A DNA stretch of 64,000 nt from Acanthornis magna (taxonomy: Eukaryota > Chordata > Aves > Passeriformes > Acanthizidae). A program made the translations under genes and the position numbers. The notes below the pieces were generated by a model. That model saw nothing but the letters and a program-made list of their open reading frames with translations. It did no database searches and was not told the DNA's origin. Numbering within the stretch: position 1 is the stretch's first letter; the number at the start of each line of letters is the position of its first letter. The stretch is from positions 4,103,001 through 4,167,000 of the forward strand of contig JAWUZG010000070.1 of NCBI GenBank assembly GCA_036785705.1, given 5' to 3'. Positions 45,194-57,700 of this stretch are shown here, piece after piece.

Positions 45194-45298
45194 ATGGGCA
45201 CAGGGGATTATCTCTGCATTGCTATGAGCGGAGGGGCGCCGTGGGGCTTCAGGCTGCAAGGGGGCAAGGAGCAGAAGCAGCCTTTGCAAATCGCCAAG
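45194..45298 (+). CDS. SYNPO2: SYNPO2 (synaptopodin-2/myopodin) first coding exon, residues 1-35
   Basis: SYNPO2 is an actin-binding, PDZ-containing protein of Z-discs and smooth-muscle dense bodies; it binds filamin, alpha-actinin and BAG3 and takes part in chaperone-assisted autophagy. This exon reads MGTGDYLCIAMSGGAPWGFR and continues LQGGKEQKQPLQIAK to a GTAGGA donor at 45299, ending in phase 0. The PWGFRLQGG segment is the PDZ carboxylate-binding loop. The start has a strong context (A at -3, G at +4) and matches the known SYNPO2 N-terminus. The PDZ domain (about 85 residues) must continue in exon 2, which is not in the window. The position next to and divergent from SEC24D matches mammalian gene order, which argues against the paralogue SYNPO2L. 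Confidence 0.95.
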
Positions 45299-48200
45299 GT
45301 AGGAGCATGACAGAAAGATGGTATTAGAGTTTTGTGCACACGGGTGACAGGACCAGTTCGTTTAAATCCCTCCTGCTTCCAGGGAAATGGTTGGTGTGGA
45401 TCTTGTTGGGATGCTTGTTTGAATTCGCTAAGGTGTTTTGCAGAGATTCTACAGGTGCTGATTCTGTTGGTTTCAATAAACAGGAATTATCACTTTTGGT
45501 AGCTTGCAAGTGTTGCAAAAGTTTTGTTAAAAGCTGAATGTTTGACTTGTGATATGATGTGTGCCTTTCAGCTCCTGCTTGCTTCACTGTCTGGTTGTGA
45601 GTGCACCCGGCACATCGCAAAATTCAATCTCATATTAGGAAATGCTGCTTCAGTCATCTATTTATGATAGTTTTTCTACTCTGGTCATAGAATAAATACA
45701 GTTTTATCCTGAGAAAATGTCCTTACTATTTTGGGAATCCTGGAAAGCATTGCACTGACTTATCTCTGGTTTTGGAAAGTTATCCAGTCTTAGAAGCAGC
45801 TTTAATAGATGCCAAGCGCTCCCTCTTATATATCATGAGCAACACTGAAAATTACTGGACACTTTATAAATTATCTGCACGTATAGACAGAGGGCAAAAC
45901 AGACAGTAGAACTTGACAATAAATTAAAAATAAGAACTGGTAGCCCCACCTTGCAAAAATAATATTTCAAAAGTAGCTTTTTAAAAAATCAGTGCTCACT
46001 CCAGTGCAACAGCTTCTCCACTGGTGCAACAATGAAGATTTGTCACGGTTATTAAGGCTTATGTAACTGTGTGGAGCTGCATTCTGTTCTCCTAGACAAG
46101 AGGGACAAATTTTGTCCAGAGCTCTGAGCTCAGCAAAATACCACTGGCTGAAACGGTACGGGGACTGATCATCATCCCATGAGCTCTGCCTTGTTCAGTT
46201 GTGGGAGAGAGTTTAAAATGCATCTTATCTCCTTTTAGTATCTGGGTGATGCAGTACATTGAGTGTTAAGGTTTTGGGTTTTACTTTGATATAGTATTTT
46301 AGATCAGTAGTTTAGTATTTAAACTGTAATTTTCTCGAGCTGTCAATACACTTATTAATTAGTTAACTTTAATTTACTGGATCAGTTAACCTTTTTACAA
46401 ACAACAGAAACAATAAATCTACCTCATTTTACAGAAGAAGGTCCTTTTAGCTCCTCTGCCAAGAAAATAACAACTTTCACAATTCTTTTCAATTATTTCC
46501 AGCCCATAATATTAATCTTATCCAGTAACAGAACTATGATTTATTGAGGGTGTGAATATTTTTTCATTACTGTTTTCTGTTTGCTTTTTTATTTCGCAGA
46601 ACTTGAACATGTTCACTTTTCCCCCTACTGCTGTGCAAGTAAAGCCTGTGATAACAGATGGCAGTGGACTCCTGCCATCTAGTGAAAACTTGTAGCTAGA
46701 GTTTAAAAAGTCCTGAGTAGCACTAAGAGGCAAGTGGCCTTGATTACATAAAACCAAAAGGAAAAAGCACAGCAGTTTGAACACAAGATTCTGACTAAAC
46801 TTTAATTTTCCTCATAATGGCCTATTCAAGGGTGGGGTTTTTTTCACATTCACATTCTAGACTGGGGCATTTAAATCTCAGTTCTGTTTTAGCACTAAAG
46901 TTTGGGACTTGAGAACTAGATACACAGCTGCGCCTTACTTCTAATGGGAAAATCCACAAGAAAATGTCTCCAAATTTAGAAAAAAGAAGAATATATAATT
47001 TTAGAAAAAACCCCACAGGTACAAGTTTGTTTTCCTGTAAATGAAAGGGAAGGCTCCAGAGGGGTTGCTTACCTTCGTTAGAGCAGAGGGAAGGGCACTC
47101 AAGCTCTGGTCATGAGTAGAGAAGTGATTGTGATATACATCTAAAGGCAAGAAAGACATGAAATGGAGGGAAATGAGATAATCCATTAAAATATGTCAGA
47201 ACACAAAAGTCCCAAATTCACACTTATCTTCTCTTTGACAAAGGAAACATTGTTTTTAAAGCTGATGGAGTAAGTCACTGCAGCTCACTGCCAGAAGCAG
47301 CTTTTACCAGTTTGTTTTATGCCTTTTAAAATAGTTTTATTACATTTATAAAGAATATGTAAACCACCTCCCACTGCCTAGCTCTTAAAGCATATATTCA
47401 AGTAGCATTCCCACTAAAATCCATGAGAGTTTTGCCTGTAGTATAAATTACTGTCTTCCATTACCATGCAAAATGTTCATGGAGAGATAAAGACAAACCT
47501 TTTGCCAAAAATATCTCTGTACTTTTTCACAAATACTTTTGGAGATAAAATAGGGAATTTTCATCAGCATATAATTTTACAGACACTAAATTAGGTTCAA
47601 GACTTTCCAGTAATTTTTTAGTGTGAGATTGCAACAAATGGATTTTTCCAAAGTATGAGAAAGTCTCCTTCTGCTTGTCCATTTTAAAACCATGTTCAAA
47701 ACATAAATTTGACTAATTTTCTGTAGAGGTATAAGAAATTTTTAATAACTCTCCTTCTCTAAACCCTGGCTCTGTACACCAACTTACTTTCTGAAAGCCG
47801 ATAATGTTGAAAATACTTCATAAAAACCTCCTTTCAGTTAAAAAGAATTTGCATATTCTATATACTGTCCCAATATAACATAAGGGCTTTAAAAGGAAGT
47901 ATTTTAAATGCTATGTCCAAAGACATACTGTGCAGAGAAGGTTGTTAAATAAATGGATGAATAAATGGACGTTATTTTTAAAGAAACAGTTGAATGAGGA
48001 GTCCAAAGCTACGGAAAATAGTGGTTGTGTGCATCCTTTCACTAAACCATGTCAGTACTGCGCTGTAGGATGGCATTCCCAAAGCAGGAGACGGTTGGGA
48101 AATCTCAGTGTAACAGTGACCCTAGAAGGATAAGAATTCAAGATATATAAAAGCAAAGCAACACATGATGTCCTTTCTGTTTTACCCTGAGGTATATGAA

Positions 48201-49152
48201 AGAGTATTTTTAAATTAATACCATTGTGGTTTTCTTCTTGAAAATTTCTTTGCAGTTTTTATTTTGAAATATATACAAAATAATGGCTGATTTTCTGAAC
48301 TAGCATTTGAAAGAAAGTCCTGTGATTTTTTTCTATAAATACTTAACAATGCTGGCTATGTTGTATACAATGAAGCTATACCTTTTTAGAAGCATCTCTT
48401 TTGCAACAGGTAATTTAATGGAGTTGTCCTATAGTTGATTTAGATTTATATTCAACCACAATATGACTGTTGCATTATCTGTTTGCAAGCAAGGTACATT
48501 ATTCCCAGCATATTTGTTACCTACACCAAATAGTGATTTGTAATTTGATGAACTCATTATTTGTATCTGTCAAAGTCTTGGTAATTTAAGTTTGGGAACG
48601 TTAACAAATAGTTCTAGTATTTAAGTATTTAACCTATAAGCACTTCAAAGGAAATTCAGATTAGTATCCTAAAAGTAAAAATGAACAGATGCTTACAAGG
48701 AGACTTCTGCTACTGCTTTCCAAGTAGTAGTTTTACCTTTGGCTTAGTAATGACAGGTGACAATTGGCTGCTTGGTGATTTTAGACTTGTGCCCTTGTCC
48801 ATCAACACGCTCAGATTTCAAGTCTCAGTTTCATCATTTTGGATTCATTGGAACCTGAAACAGAAAGTGAAACTCAAAGACTTGGGAACAACCTGAACCA
48901 ACAGTGTGAAAAGTGATGTCTGAATATGATTACTTCATACTGGATGTAAACCAAGGTGGGCTGTGTTGTGGTAGTTTGACTTTTTCTCTCCATTTATCCA
49001 AAATACTTGACACATCCAGAACAGCTCCGAGAGGTTTTCATCAAGCTGACCTCTACACTTAGTCTAGCAGAAAAAAAAAGGAGTAAGACATGTTACCACA
49101 TTTATGCTGATAAATTTATCCTGACGTAAGGCAAAGCACATCACTGTCACAC

Positions 49153-49250
49153 ATATAAATATAAATATAAATATAAATATAAATATAAATATAAATATAA
49201 ATATAAATATAAATATAAATATAAATATAAATATAAATATAAATATAAAT
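49153..49250. repeat. (ATATAA)16 hexanucleotide microsatellite
   Basis: About 16 uninterrupted copies of ATATAA, then an imperfect aaataaatatatg end. The lack of any interruption suggests recent expansion or ongoing length change. It contains only A and T, so it will melt easily. Confidence 0.95.
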
Positions 49251-51762
49251 AAATATATGTAACATATATATTAGCAAACATTTGGTCTATCCACAAAAGA
49301 CATCACAGCTGCTGGGTTTAAGAAAACATTTTGAGTTGTTATCATGCTCTTATGTTGTCAGCACTGGCAAATGCTCACACTTACAGGCAGGTAAATTGTC
49401 AGTAAAAGCAGGACCTTCCTCTCCAGCACTGTTTGGAATTGCAGTTCTCAGCTGCTGGGTGAAGGCTCAGCACTGAGCTAACACAACCCTGCTGATACTG
49501 CCTTGTTTGTATCAGTGGACATTTGAATCAGGATTTGAACACAACTTTATGCAATAGCAATCAGCAGAACAAGCCATGTTTAAAACATGCTAGCTGAACT
49601 TTGGCAGCAAAGGAGGGGAGTTTAGAGTCAACCTACATGATTTTAAACACAACTTGCCTTAATTGGCCTGCATTTAAAACCATTTGTTTAAATTTGCTGG
49701 CTAATACATTTCCAAACATAGTTTGTTTTTGCAGCCCGGACAGACTCTTATTCTCAAATTCACCCTTCAGACCATCTGACACAGCTGGTATTTGCTGATA
49801 TTCAGAAAACCCTGTAAGGCGTATTTACATATTCTTTCATGCAAGGAGTTATGTGGAAAATCATGGGTTTATCTGTCTTTTCTGGAGAGGATTTTGACTG
49901 TGTTACAAGCCTTCACCCGATTTAATAACCAAGACATTTTTGCATGTGTTTAGATGACATAGTTCAGCTTTTATTTAAGTAAATTACAAAACTTCCATTG
50001 ACAGACTGGAAGAAGCTGGGCTTAAGTCAATTTATTTTGCAAAACAGAGCAACAAAGTAAGGCTCCTCAAATCTAGCTAAAATAGATCACTGCTAAATAA
50101 CTCTGTTCTGAAAAATCTACCAGTGCTAGTCAGGAAAATAATGAAGAAAAAAATTCATACACCTTAACACCAAAAGTTTACATGTTCTTTTAAAGGTTAG
50201 GGCTCTGTGTTCCCTTCCTTCAAACTTCTGCATTCCAGCCATTGTGCCAGTGGAAATGTTTAGCACTGGAGTCCCGTCTAGTTATTTAAAAGCTGCAGGC
50301 TGAGCTAGCACATGAGGGTATACCCTGTTTTGGATATACAGGACTACATACCAAGCTGGTTTTGGCATGCTTCCCACAGTATTTAGGCAAATACAAGCAT
50401 GTTTTGGATACATGGTGTTATTCATTTGTGCTTATTTCCTATTGATGCTTTTCCAACTCTCACACCAGGCGAGTTTTCAATGGAATAGAATGAACACCAT
50501 AATTCACACTGATTTAAACTAAACAAACTAAAAAAACCAAACAGTGTATTCCTACTAAATTAGATTAGCTGCTTTGTATAGAGCTTTGCTTCATTTTTTA
50601 GTTTCTTTGCTGGAAAGATTTAAAATACACTGCAAGACATTATTACTTGTCATTGTTCTGTATTTTCTGCCTTTGCATTCTTATTGTGAATGTGAATGCA
50701 ATAGTAAGACTTCTGGCCAAGTTCACATTAAAATATCACAACAGGAAATGTTATTTACAGAGTCCTCTAGGATTGTGTCAGATTGTTTGAGAGGACACAG
50801 CTAACAATTTATGCATATCATGGAAGGGTTTTCTTTCAAATGCAGAACTCAGTGTTCTTCCTATTTGCAGCAGAAATATTTAGAGCAAAAATACTTTAAG
50901 GGGACCGTATTTCATAAATTAATGGCTTAGCACTCTATAAAATGAGACGGATTAGCAGAAATAGCTTCAGCTTTAAGAGGAATAATTCCATGCATGGAAT
51001 TAGCTATGGACAAAAATGATAACATTTAGATTGCAACCAGTACTCATGAGCACTGTTCATTGGCTGGAACAAAACTGGCAGTAAAAAACCCCCTGGATAT
51101 CAGCTTGAAGGTTTTAAATTTCAAACCTGATGTATACAAGTTACACAGTGGATTTCTTTTTCTTTTTCTGTAATTTCTCCCATCTGTACCACTTCATTAG
51201 AATCTGTAGTTCATAGTCAGTGTGACTGTTAGGATGAGACTTATACACATTTAGACTGGAGCATTTCAGTGTGCACTAAAATCAAAGTGCTACATTTTGG
51301 TTACCTGCCAATACAACCTGGTGTTGAGCATGAAGGCCAAAAATCTTCAAAACACCTCAGCACCTTGCTCTCAGTAGGGTGCTGAGAGCCGTGAAGAAGT
51401 GGCTGCCTTATTTGTTGCTTATGTGAAAGGTAAATTCTAACAAAAGACTGGCTCTAAATTTGCCAGAGGCAACAGCTTTAGACCCTGAGCTCTCTACCAT
51501 GTGCTGCAGTCCTGGGCACAGCAAGGGCTGTCCCTCTCTGGCTTAGCAGGGAAACTCTGCCTGCAAGTTGTCATTCTACTTTATAGAAATATGTTCTGAA
51601 TCTTTTATGTTTCCATCTTTGTTTTACATCTCCTTCCTACATCTGGGACTGGGCATTGGGTAACATTTTGCTTCAAAAGGGTTATGTCATCCGGGACTGA
51701 GTAGCTATGGAATCATTATTTTATAAACTTGCCTTTTTGTAAGTATATTTTAGAAATATGGT

Positions 51763-51772
51763 CCTATTTAGG
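51763..51772. promoter_or_regulatory. SYNPO2: Perfect CArG box (CCTATTTAGG)
   Basis: Fits CC(A/T)6GG exactly, about 6.5 kb into SYNPO2 intron 1. SYNPO2 is a muscle gene reported to respond to SRF/myocardin-family factors. A few such matches are expected by chance in 64 kb of AT-rich DNA, so function is uncertain. Confidence 0.3.
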
Positions 51773-54700
51773 AAACTGGATGCTGTGGGTTTTGTAAGCA
51801 TGTTTTATATTACAGTTCATTAGCAGATGAACTGGTGATGGGTCAAAACTATGAAGAAAGTAGATAAGCTGTGGTGTTCTATACTGCTGGTTTCATAGCA
51901 TAAACATGCCACGGATGGCATAAATTGCTGCAATATTGAATTTCTAGAAAGTTTTAAAAATAAAGATCATGTAAGGCACCATATGTCCATTGTGGCACTT
52001 CACAGTAACAGAAAGAAAAGCAAACAGAGTGACAGGGGAACATAATTTAATAATACTATATTTGCTCTTCCTAGTACTCTTTGCCTAATACAGGAATATC
52101 AGGAACCACTTGTTTTCTGAAGGCAAAGCTGAATCCCTGTTTTAAAACCTAACAGTTGAAATTGCACTAAAGAAAGCCTTAACAAAAGAGTTACGTTTTC
52201 CCCATTAACTCATTGGGAGCTTTGCCATTGACTTCAAAGGGCAAAGGATTGGGCCTTAGTATGTATAATATAGTGCAGTTATTTAATTAGAAGCAGATAT
52301 CATGAATAAAAATCCTCATTGGGAAGGGTGTAGCAGATTTTGCTATGGATCTACTTAGTACAGATTTCTGTGTCTAGCAGAAGTCATTCCCTTCTAAGGA
52401 ACCGAAAAACCTTAGTCTTTGGGGTATTGTGATAGCACTGTTATATAATGTAACTTTTATTCAAATTACTTGGTGGTAATGATACATTTCATTTCCAAGC
52501 TGTCTTGGAAGTCTATGTAAGGATAAAGACACTTACTTGAGCTGAAGACATTTCAATCTGCTTATTTATAAGAGAAAGAAATGATTGTTAATAGTACATA
52601 CTAAACTGATATTACTAGAAACTAGAGGCCATTTATTAAAGGACTGATAATGTATTGGTGTAAGCTAAGGAAAAGATTTAGACAGGGGACATATCCCTCA
52701 GCTGCAAACGTTTAGTGGTTGAAGGCACTCCTTGTAACTCCCCTCTTGCTTTCATCAGCTCTGCAAACAGACAGACCTGTGTTGGCTGAACGGTATTTCC
52801 AAAACTGAGACACCAGGGCTTTGCCAACTCACCTCGCTTTTCCTGAGAGCTCAGGCAACAGTCCTACGAGCAGTTTATCTGTCAGACTTGAAGTGTAGAA
52901 ACCCTGAGGTTAGGAGAGGAAGGAGGAAAGGGAGGAGTGCCAGACAGCTGTGGGTGCTAACATCTTCAGCAGGCACAGCTGTGGCTGGACAATTCAGAAA
53001 CTCCTTGGCACATCCATCTTGTAGATGTATCTCCAAGTTTAACTGGCATCCCTTTGGAAAGGCTCTAAGGGCCCTACTTGTCATCTGCAAGGAAAGCATC
53101 TCTATGGAGAATTGTGCAACAGTAATTGTAATGGTTGTCTATACCTGTGTAATAGAAGGTGTTTCCAAGATGTGCTGCTATCAAGGGAATCACATCATGG
53201 CTTCTATTAGCTTTATTCATCCACCACCACTGAAACAGTCATCTCTCTATTTATCTCTCTAAATCCTTGTGTTCTCCACCAGGAATTCTTGCTCTGCTTT
53301 CTCTTATTGTTCTCTCTGTAGTACTTTTATTTAAATACACAAGTACAGCTACCTACTTAAACATCAGTTTCAGTGATGGTGGACAAAATGGTGGGCAAAA
53401 ATGCCTCCGATTTCAAACCTTGTTACTTGGTTAGAATAGTGCCCATCACTTCCATTGGACTTCCTTTGGACTGAAAGAAATACAGGAAACTTTCTGCTTT
53501 CATGAACTCTCTCAGCACACAAATCTCTGAACTACTAGAGCTTAACAGATGTGGCTGGAATAGAGCGATCAGCATTTTGTTCCACAAATTACATTTTCCT
53601 ATTTTGCAGAGATCACTTCAAAGGCCAGCTGCCATAAGCCATTGATTTAATTACAGAGGATGCATATGGAAGTAATCTGAAAGGGATAAATAGCTTTCTA
53701 TATTATCATATATTCATAACGAGCTTTCTGCATGCTGAAATAATACTTGCAGGATGGACAGTATAAGACTTGCTTGCAAAATACTTCAAATTAGGAAAAA
53801 CTATCATTAAGCATGGATGTTTTCAGTGAATTCCAACATGTGATACAGTTTAATGCTTAGGATCCTTATGAAGGAGCAGCTGTTAGACATCCTTCTTAGA
53901 AAAAGAGACCAAAGTTTCAGAATTGTTGACTTACCAAAAAAAATGGATACCTAGGAAATTAGAAGTGCTTCACCTAAACTATCAGCCAGTGGAATAAGTA
54001 TATTACGCTGATCCATATAAAATAAGCCATTCACAAATGTGGAGAGTTTCATTACAAGAATACATTCTAAGATTAGATAATTGGCTTTTGAAACAAAGTT
54101 TTAGTATTAAAGTTGTTATCTCATGGTATCCATACTTTTAGTCAGTCTTTAGATACATTGTGCATTTTTGGGAGGTGTCTAAGGGAAGGTACTTGATATT
54201 TGAGAATCACAAGGAGGACACTGTTGCCTTTTGAGCTTCCCAGTCCCTTTGGTAAGAACTAGCCATGTGCCTTTACGTCCAGTCTAAATAATCATCTTTT
54301 CATGATACTGACATTATTGATTATCACTAGATGGTGCTCTTCACAATCCCCAAAATTATAGGTAAGTGAATGTAAAGACAGTTATACCTTGGAGAAATTT
54401 TGGTGGAAAGTTTTAATGTTTTCTTACTGAAGCTGAAAGTATCATTCAGCTCAGTTCCCCTCAGACCACATAAATTTTAAAGTGTAGAATTAATGCCCCC
54501 AGGAAAATTTGTATATAAACCAAGTCAAGAATCACAGAATATCAAATAAATCAAAATCATAATATCAAATTTGTAATTCAAAATCTTCCTTTCACTTCTT
54601 ATTATTCCCTGCATACAAATAGAATGTAATCCCCTTAAGGAGGGCTCCATAAACTTGTACTAGGGTTTGATTTGTGGTTTCATAACACCATAGTTGGGGC

Positions 54701-57700
54701 AAATTTAGATCTTAAAAAAAAACCTAACTAAAAAGTATTTCAGTAGTATTTCAGAACAAAGAGGCAATTGTAATCCTTTAAAAAGAAAACAAAAATATTT
54801 CTGCATCTATTTGGCGCATATTATGAACACTAAATAGTAATATTCCACACAACTATTGAATACATGCAGTGAAATAATAATTTAAAAGGAGCATAAAAAT
54901 CTTATCTCAAACCTCATTTTCTTCCACCCCAATATGATGACAGCCTGAGCAGACAGGCCTGGGAGCCTTGGAGGTGTAAGAACTCTCCCAGGTCTTTTAT
55001 CCAATTTAAATCCAATTTTGAGCTATATTAAAAGGGTGTTTTTAATAAATTCCTCATTATTCTTTCTCTGCCCTCACTTTTAGTCATGACTTCAGTCTGT
55101 AACACTAGATCTTCATTTTACTAATTTGATGAAGAATAGACTCCCATGAAGGACACCAAATCCAAGACTGCATCATTGACCAGCTATGTTGCTGGAAATC
55201 TACCTGAGTTTTGCAGCTTAAGACTATTTTTACTCAAATAGTTTTAAATTAACGGATCAGTACAGGTGTGATGTAACTAAATTTTTCATGATTGAATCTT
55301 TATCTAAGGGACCCTGATTCAGCTCCTAAATGTGCCACATTTTTAAGTCATTTTCCAGATCCTCAGGATAATGTTAACAAAGTATTTCTGATTTCATGGC
55401 GCAATTTTTGACTACAGAAAGGGTTTGACTTTAAAACCTCTTGTCATTCTAGTTTCAGTTTTCTTCCTCTATATTTACAGAAACAATGAGAAACAATCCA
55501 ATGAATCTAAATGTAGTGAGAGGCCCATGAATGTCTCTTTTTCTACACTGGCAAGAACAGTACAAAGGCTACAATAATTAAGCCTGAGGAGGTATTTATG
55601 GTTGTGGCCTGTCATTTTTTTAGAGTTACACTACGAACAAACAGAGCACTGAAATGCATGGCCTGAGAACAATAGTGCCCAGCCCCGTAGCAGCCTTCTG
55701 GGTCACTCACTGGTTGGTTGCTTCCAGGCCTGATTTGTGTAAGAGGCCTGGAAAAGTTGCAGAGACTGGGAATTAGCACAAATTGATATTGGGTGCTAAT
55801 TGACTCAGGCAAAAACTAAAGATGCACTGACCTGTTCAAATCAGGCTTGAATTCAGGCCTCTGGATTCCTGCATCACCCAGTGCTGAAGAACTAAACCCT
55901 GGCACAGTTCATCAGCTGCTGGGGCCTGGGATAAAAATAGACAGGGAGAAATGGGATCATGTTTTATCATAATCAGCTGAAACAGAAAAGGTTGGGAAGG
56001 AACCCTTTCTCTTATGGAAAATGTTCTCTTTTCGGGTGTTTCGGGTGTTGCCATAGGCAATGGCATAGCAATCGAGCTCACCTAAAATGAGAGCCAAACC
56101 AAATCTTTCCCCAAAACCTTTTACTGCTCTATTCCCAAATACTTTTTTAAAGGTTGGAAAATACTCCAAAATTGTTCCATGTTGGTGTGCAGGTGTGCTC
56201 CATCAAGGGCAAGGAACACAATTTATTTCAGTGACCGGATCAAATATGCTGGATGCAGACACAGTGATTCACCACTGTAGGAGTTGCCTTTTGCCTCAGC
56301 CCTATTCAGTGCCTCTCTCTTGTCTGATATACAACTAAAAAGCTTCTTCCAATAGTTTTCCATCAGATCATTACGACAAGAAATTAAATGATACAAAGTC
56401 CTCTCTGCTTTTATAACTCTGTAGTTGTACAAAAAGTGGTGCTCACCCTTGGGGATTCACATAATCTCATGTTATACCTGTATGTCCCTTAAAACAAAAA
56501 TTACACTTAGGCCCAAGTGAGTTTAGTTTAATTTAAAAGTTTTCTTGCACTTTTGTGGATTTCCTCAGTTTTACATTTGCAAGATACTCTCAGGCCAGAT
56601 AATATTTTCATGTGCTTGGGTTTCCTTTTGGCCATTTAACTTGGCTCACATAGGCCTTGTGTACCTCTAGTTTCTCCATCATTTTAACTCACTTAGTCAC
56701 ACCCTAAACCAGTATCTCAAATACAGATCCTGACAAAACTGCACTTGACTGGTTTTGACTAATTTCTTCCATGCTAAGAGAATGTACAAGCCTCTGACAC
56801 TGTGACATTAAACTACTTTTCCTGTGTTTTTTCAATTAATTGTATAAGTTAATAAGAAAAAGGTATGTTTCAGGGCAAAATAATAAAGAGAAAAGGAAAC
56901 TGGACACTGATTCTAACACTGAATTTAATTTATGAAGGTGCTGACCTGTGACATCTTTTTAAAGACTATGTAATCCTTAAAAAGTGTGCTTCCCAGAGAA
57001 ACCTGAGGAGATACTAGCAGTTCATATAATAGGAGCTTTCCCTCAGAATTATATTAGTAAGAGGTGTCAGCAAAGTCTTCTGAGGCAATCTGAGTCAGTT
57101 TATCTTCTTTTAGGTGAAAAATGTTTACAATTCTATTCAGTTGCTTAAAGTGTCACTCCTGATAGTCAGTCATTTTTGAAATGACTCCTTACATCACCAG
57201 TATGCTGGAAACTGTGTCTGATTATAAGGGTTTCTTAAGCAGCTAAAATCAGTGCCAGGAGATAAGGAGCTACACAACTCATCAATTTTTAATGTATATA
57301 GTAATTTGAATTGTAGGGAAGCACTTGCCCAGGACACAAAAGACAAGATTACAGAACCAATTCGCATAAATGTCTTTTCAGTTTATATCTGTGCCTTCAC
57401 AAGTTCTTCCTGGGCCTCTAGTCCCTTTCTTTGGTGCTCGGCATTTGGAAAAATGCTGCAGATCAGGGCTAACTTTGACATTACCAGGAGCTTCCTGACA
57501 CTCTTTCAAAAAAACAGCCATGAATACCATGCTGTCCTATTGCCAGATGTTCCTTCTGCTTTTTCTTTCACAAATAAGCTCTGAAAGCCGCACAGTGCAT
57601 ATGAGAGGAGAAGACGGTGATGTCCATTTCCTCTCCTGCTTTTGTCTCCTATTTGAAAGTTAGCATTTGAGCTCTGTTCGGAGTGGATGCACTTTCCATA

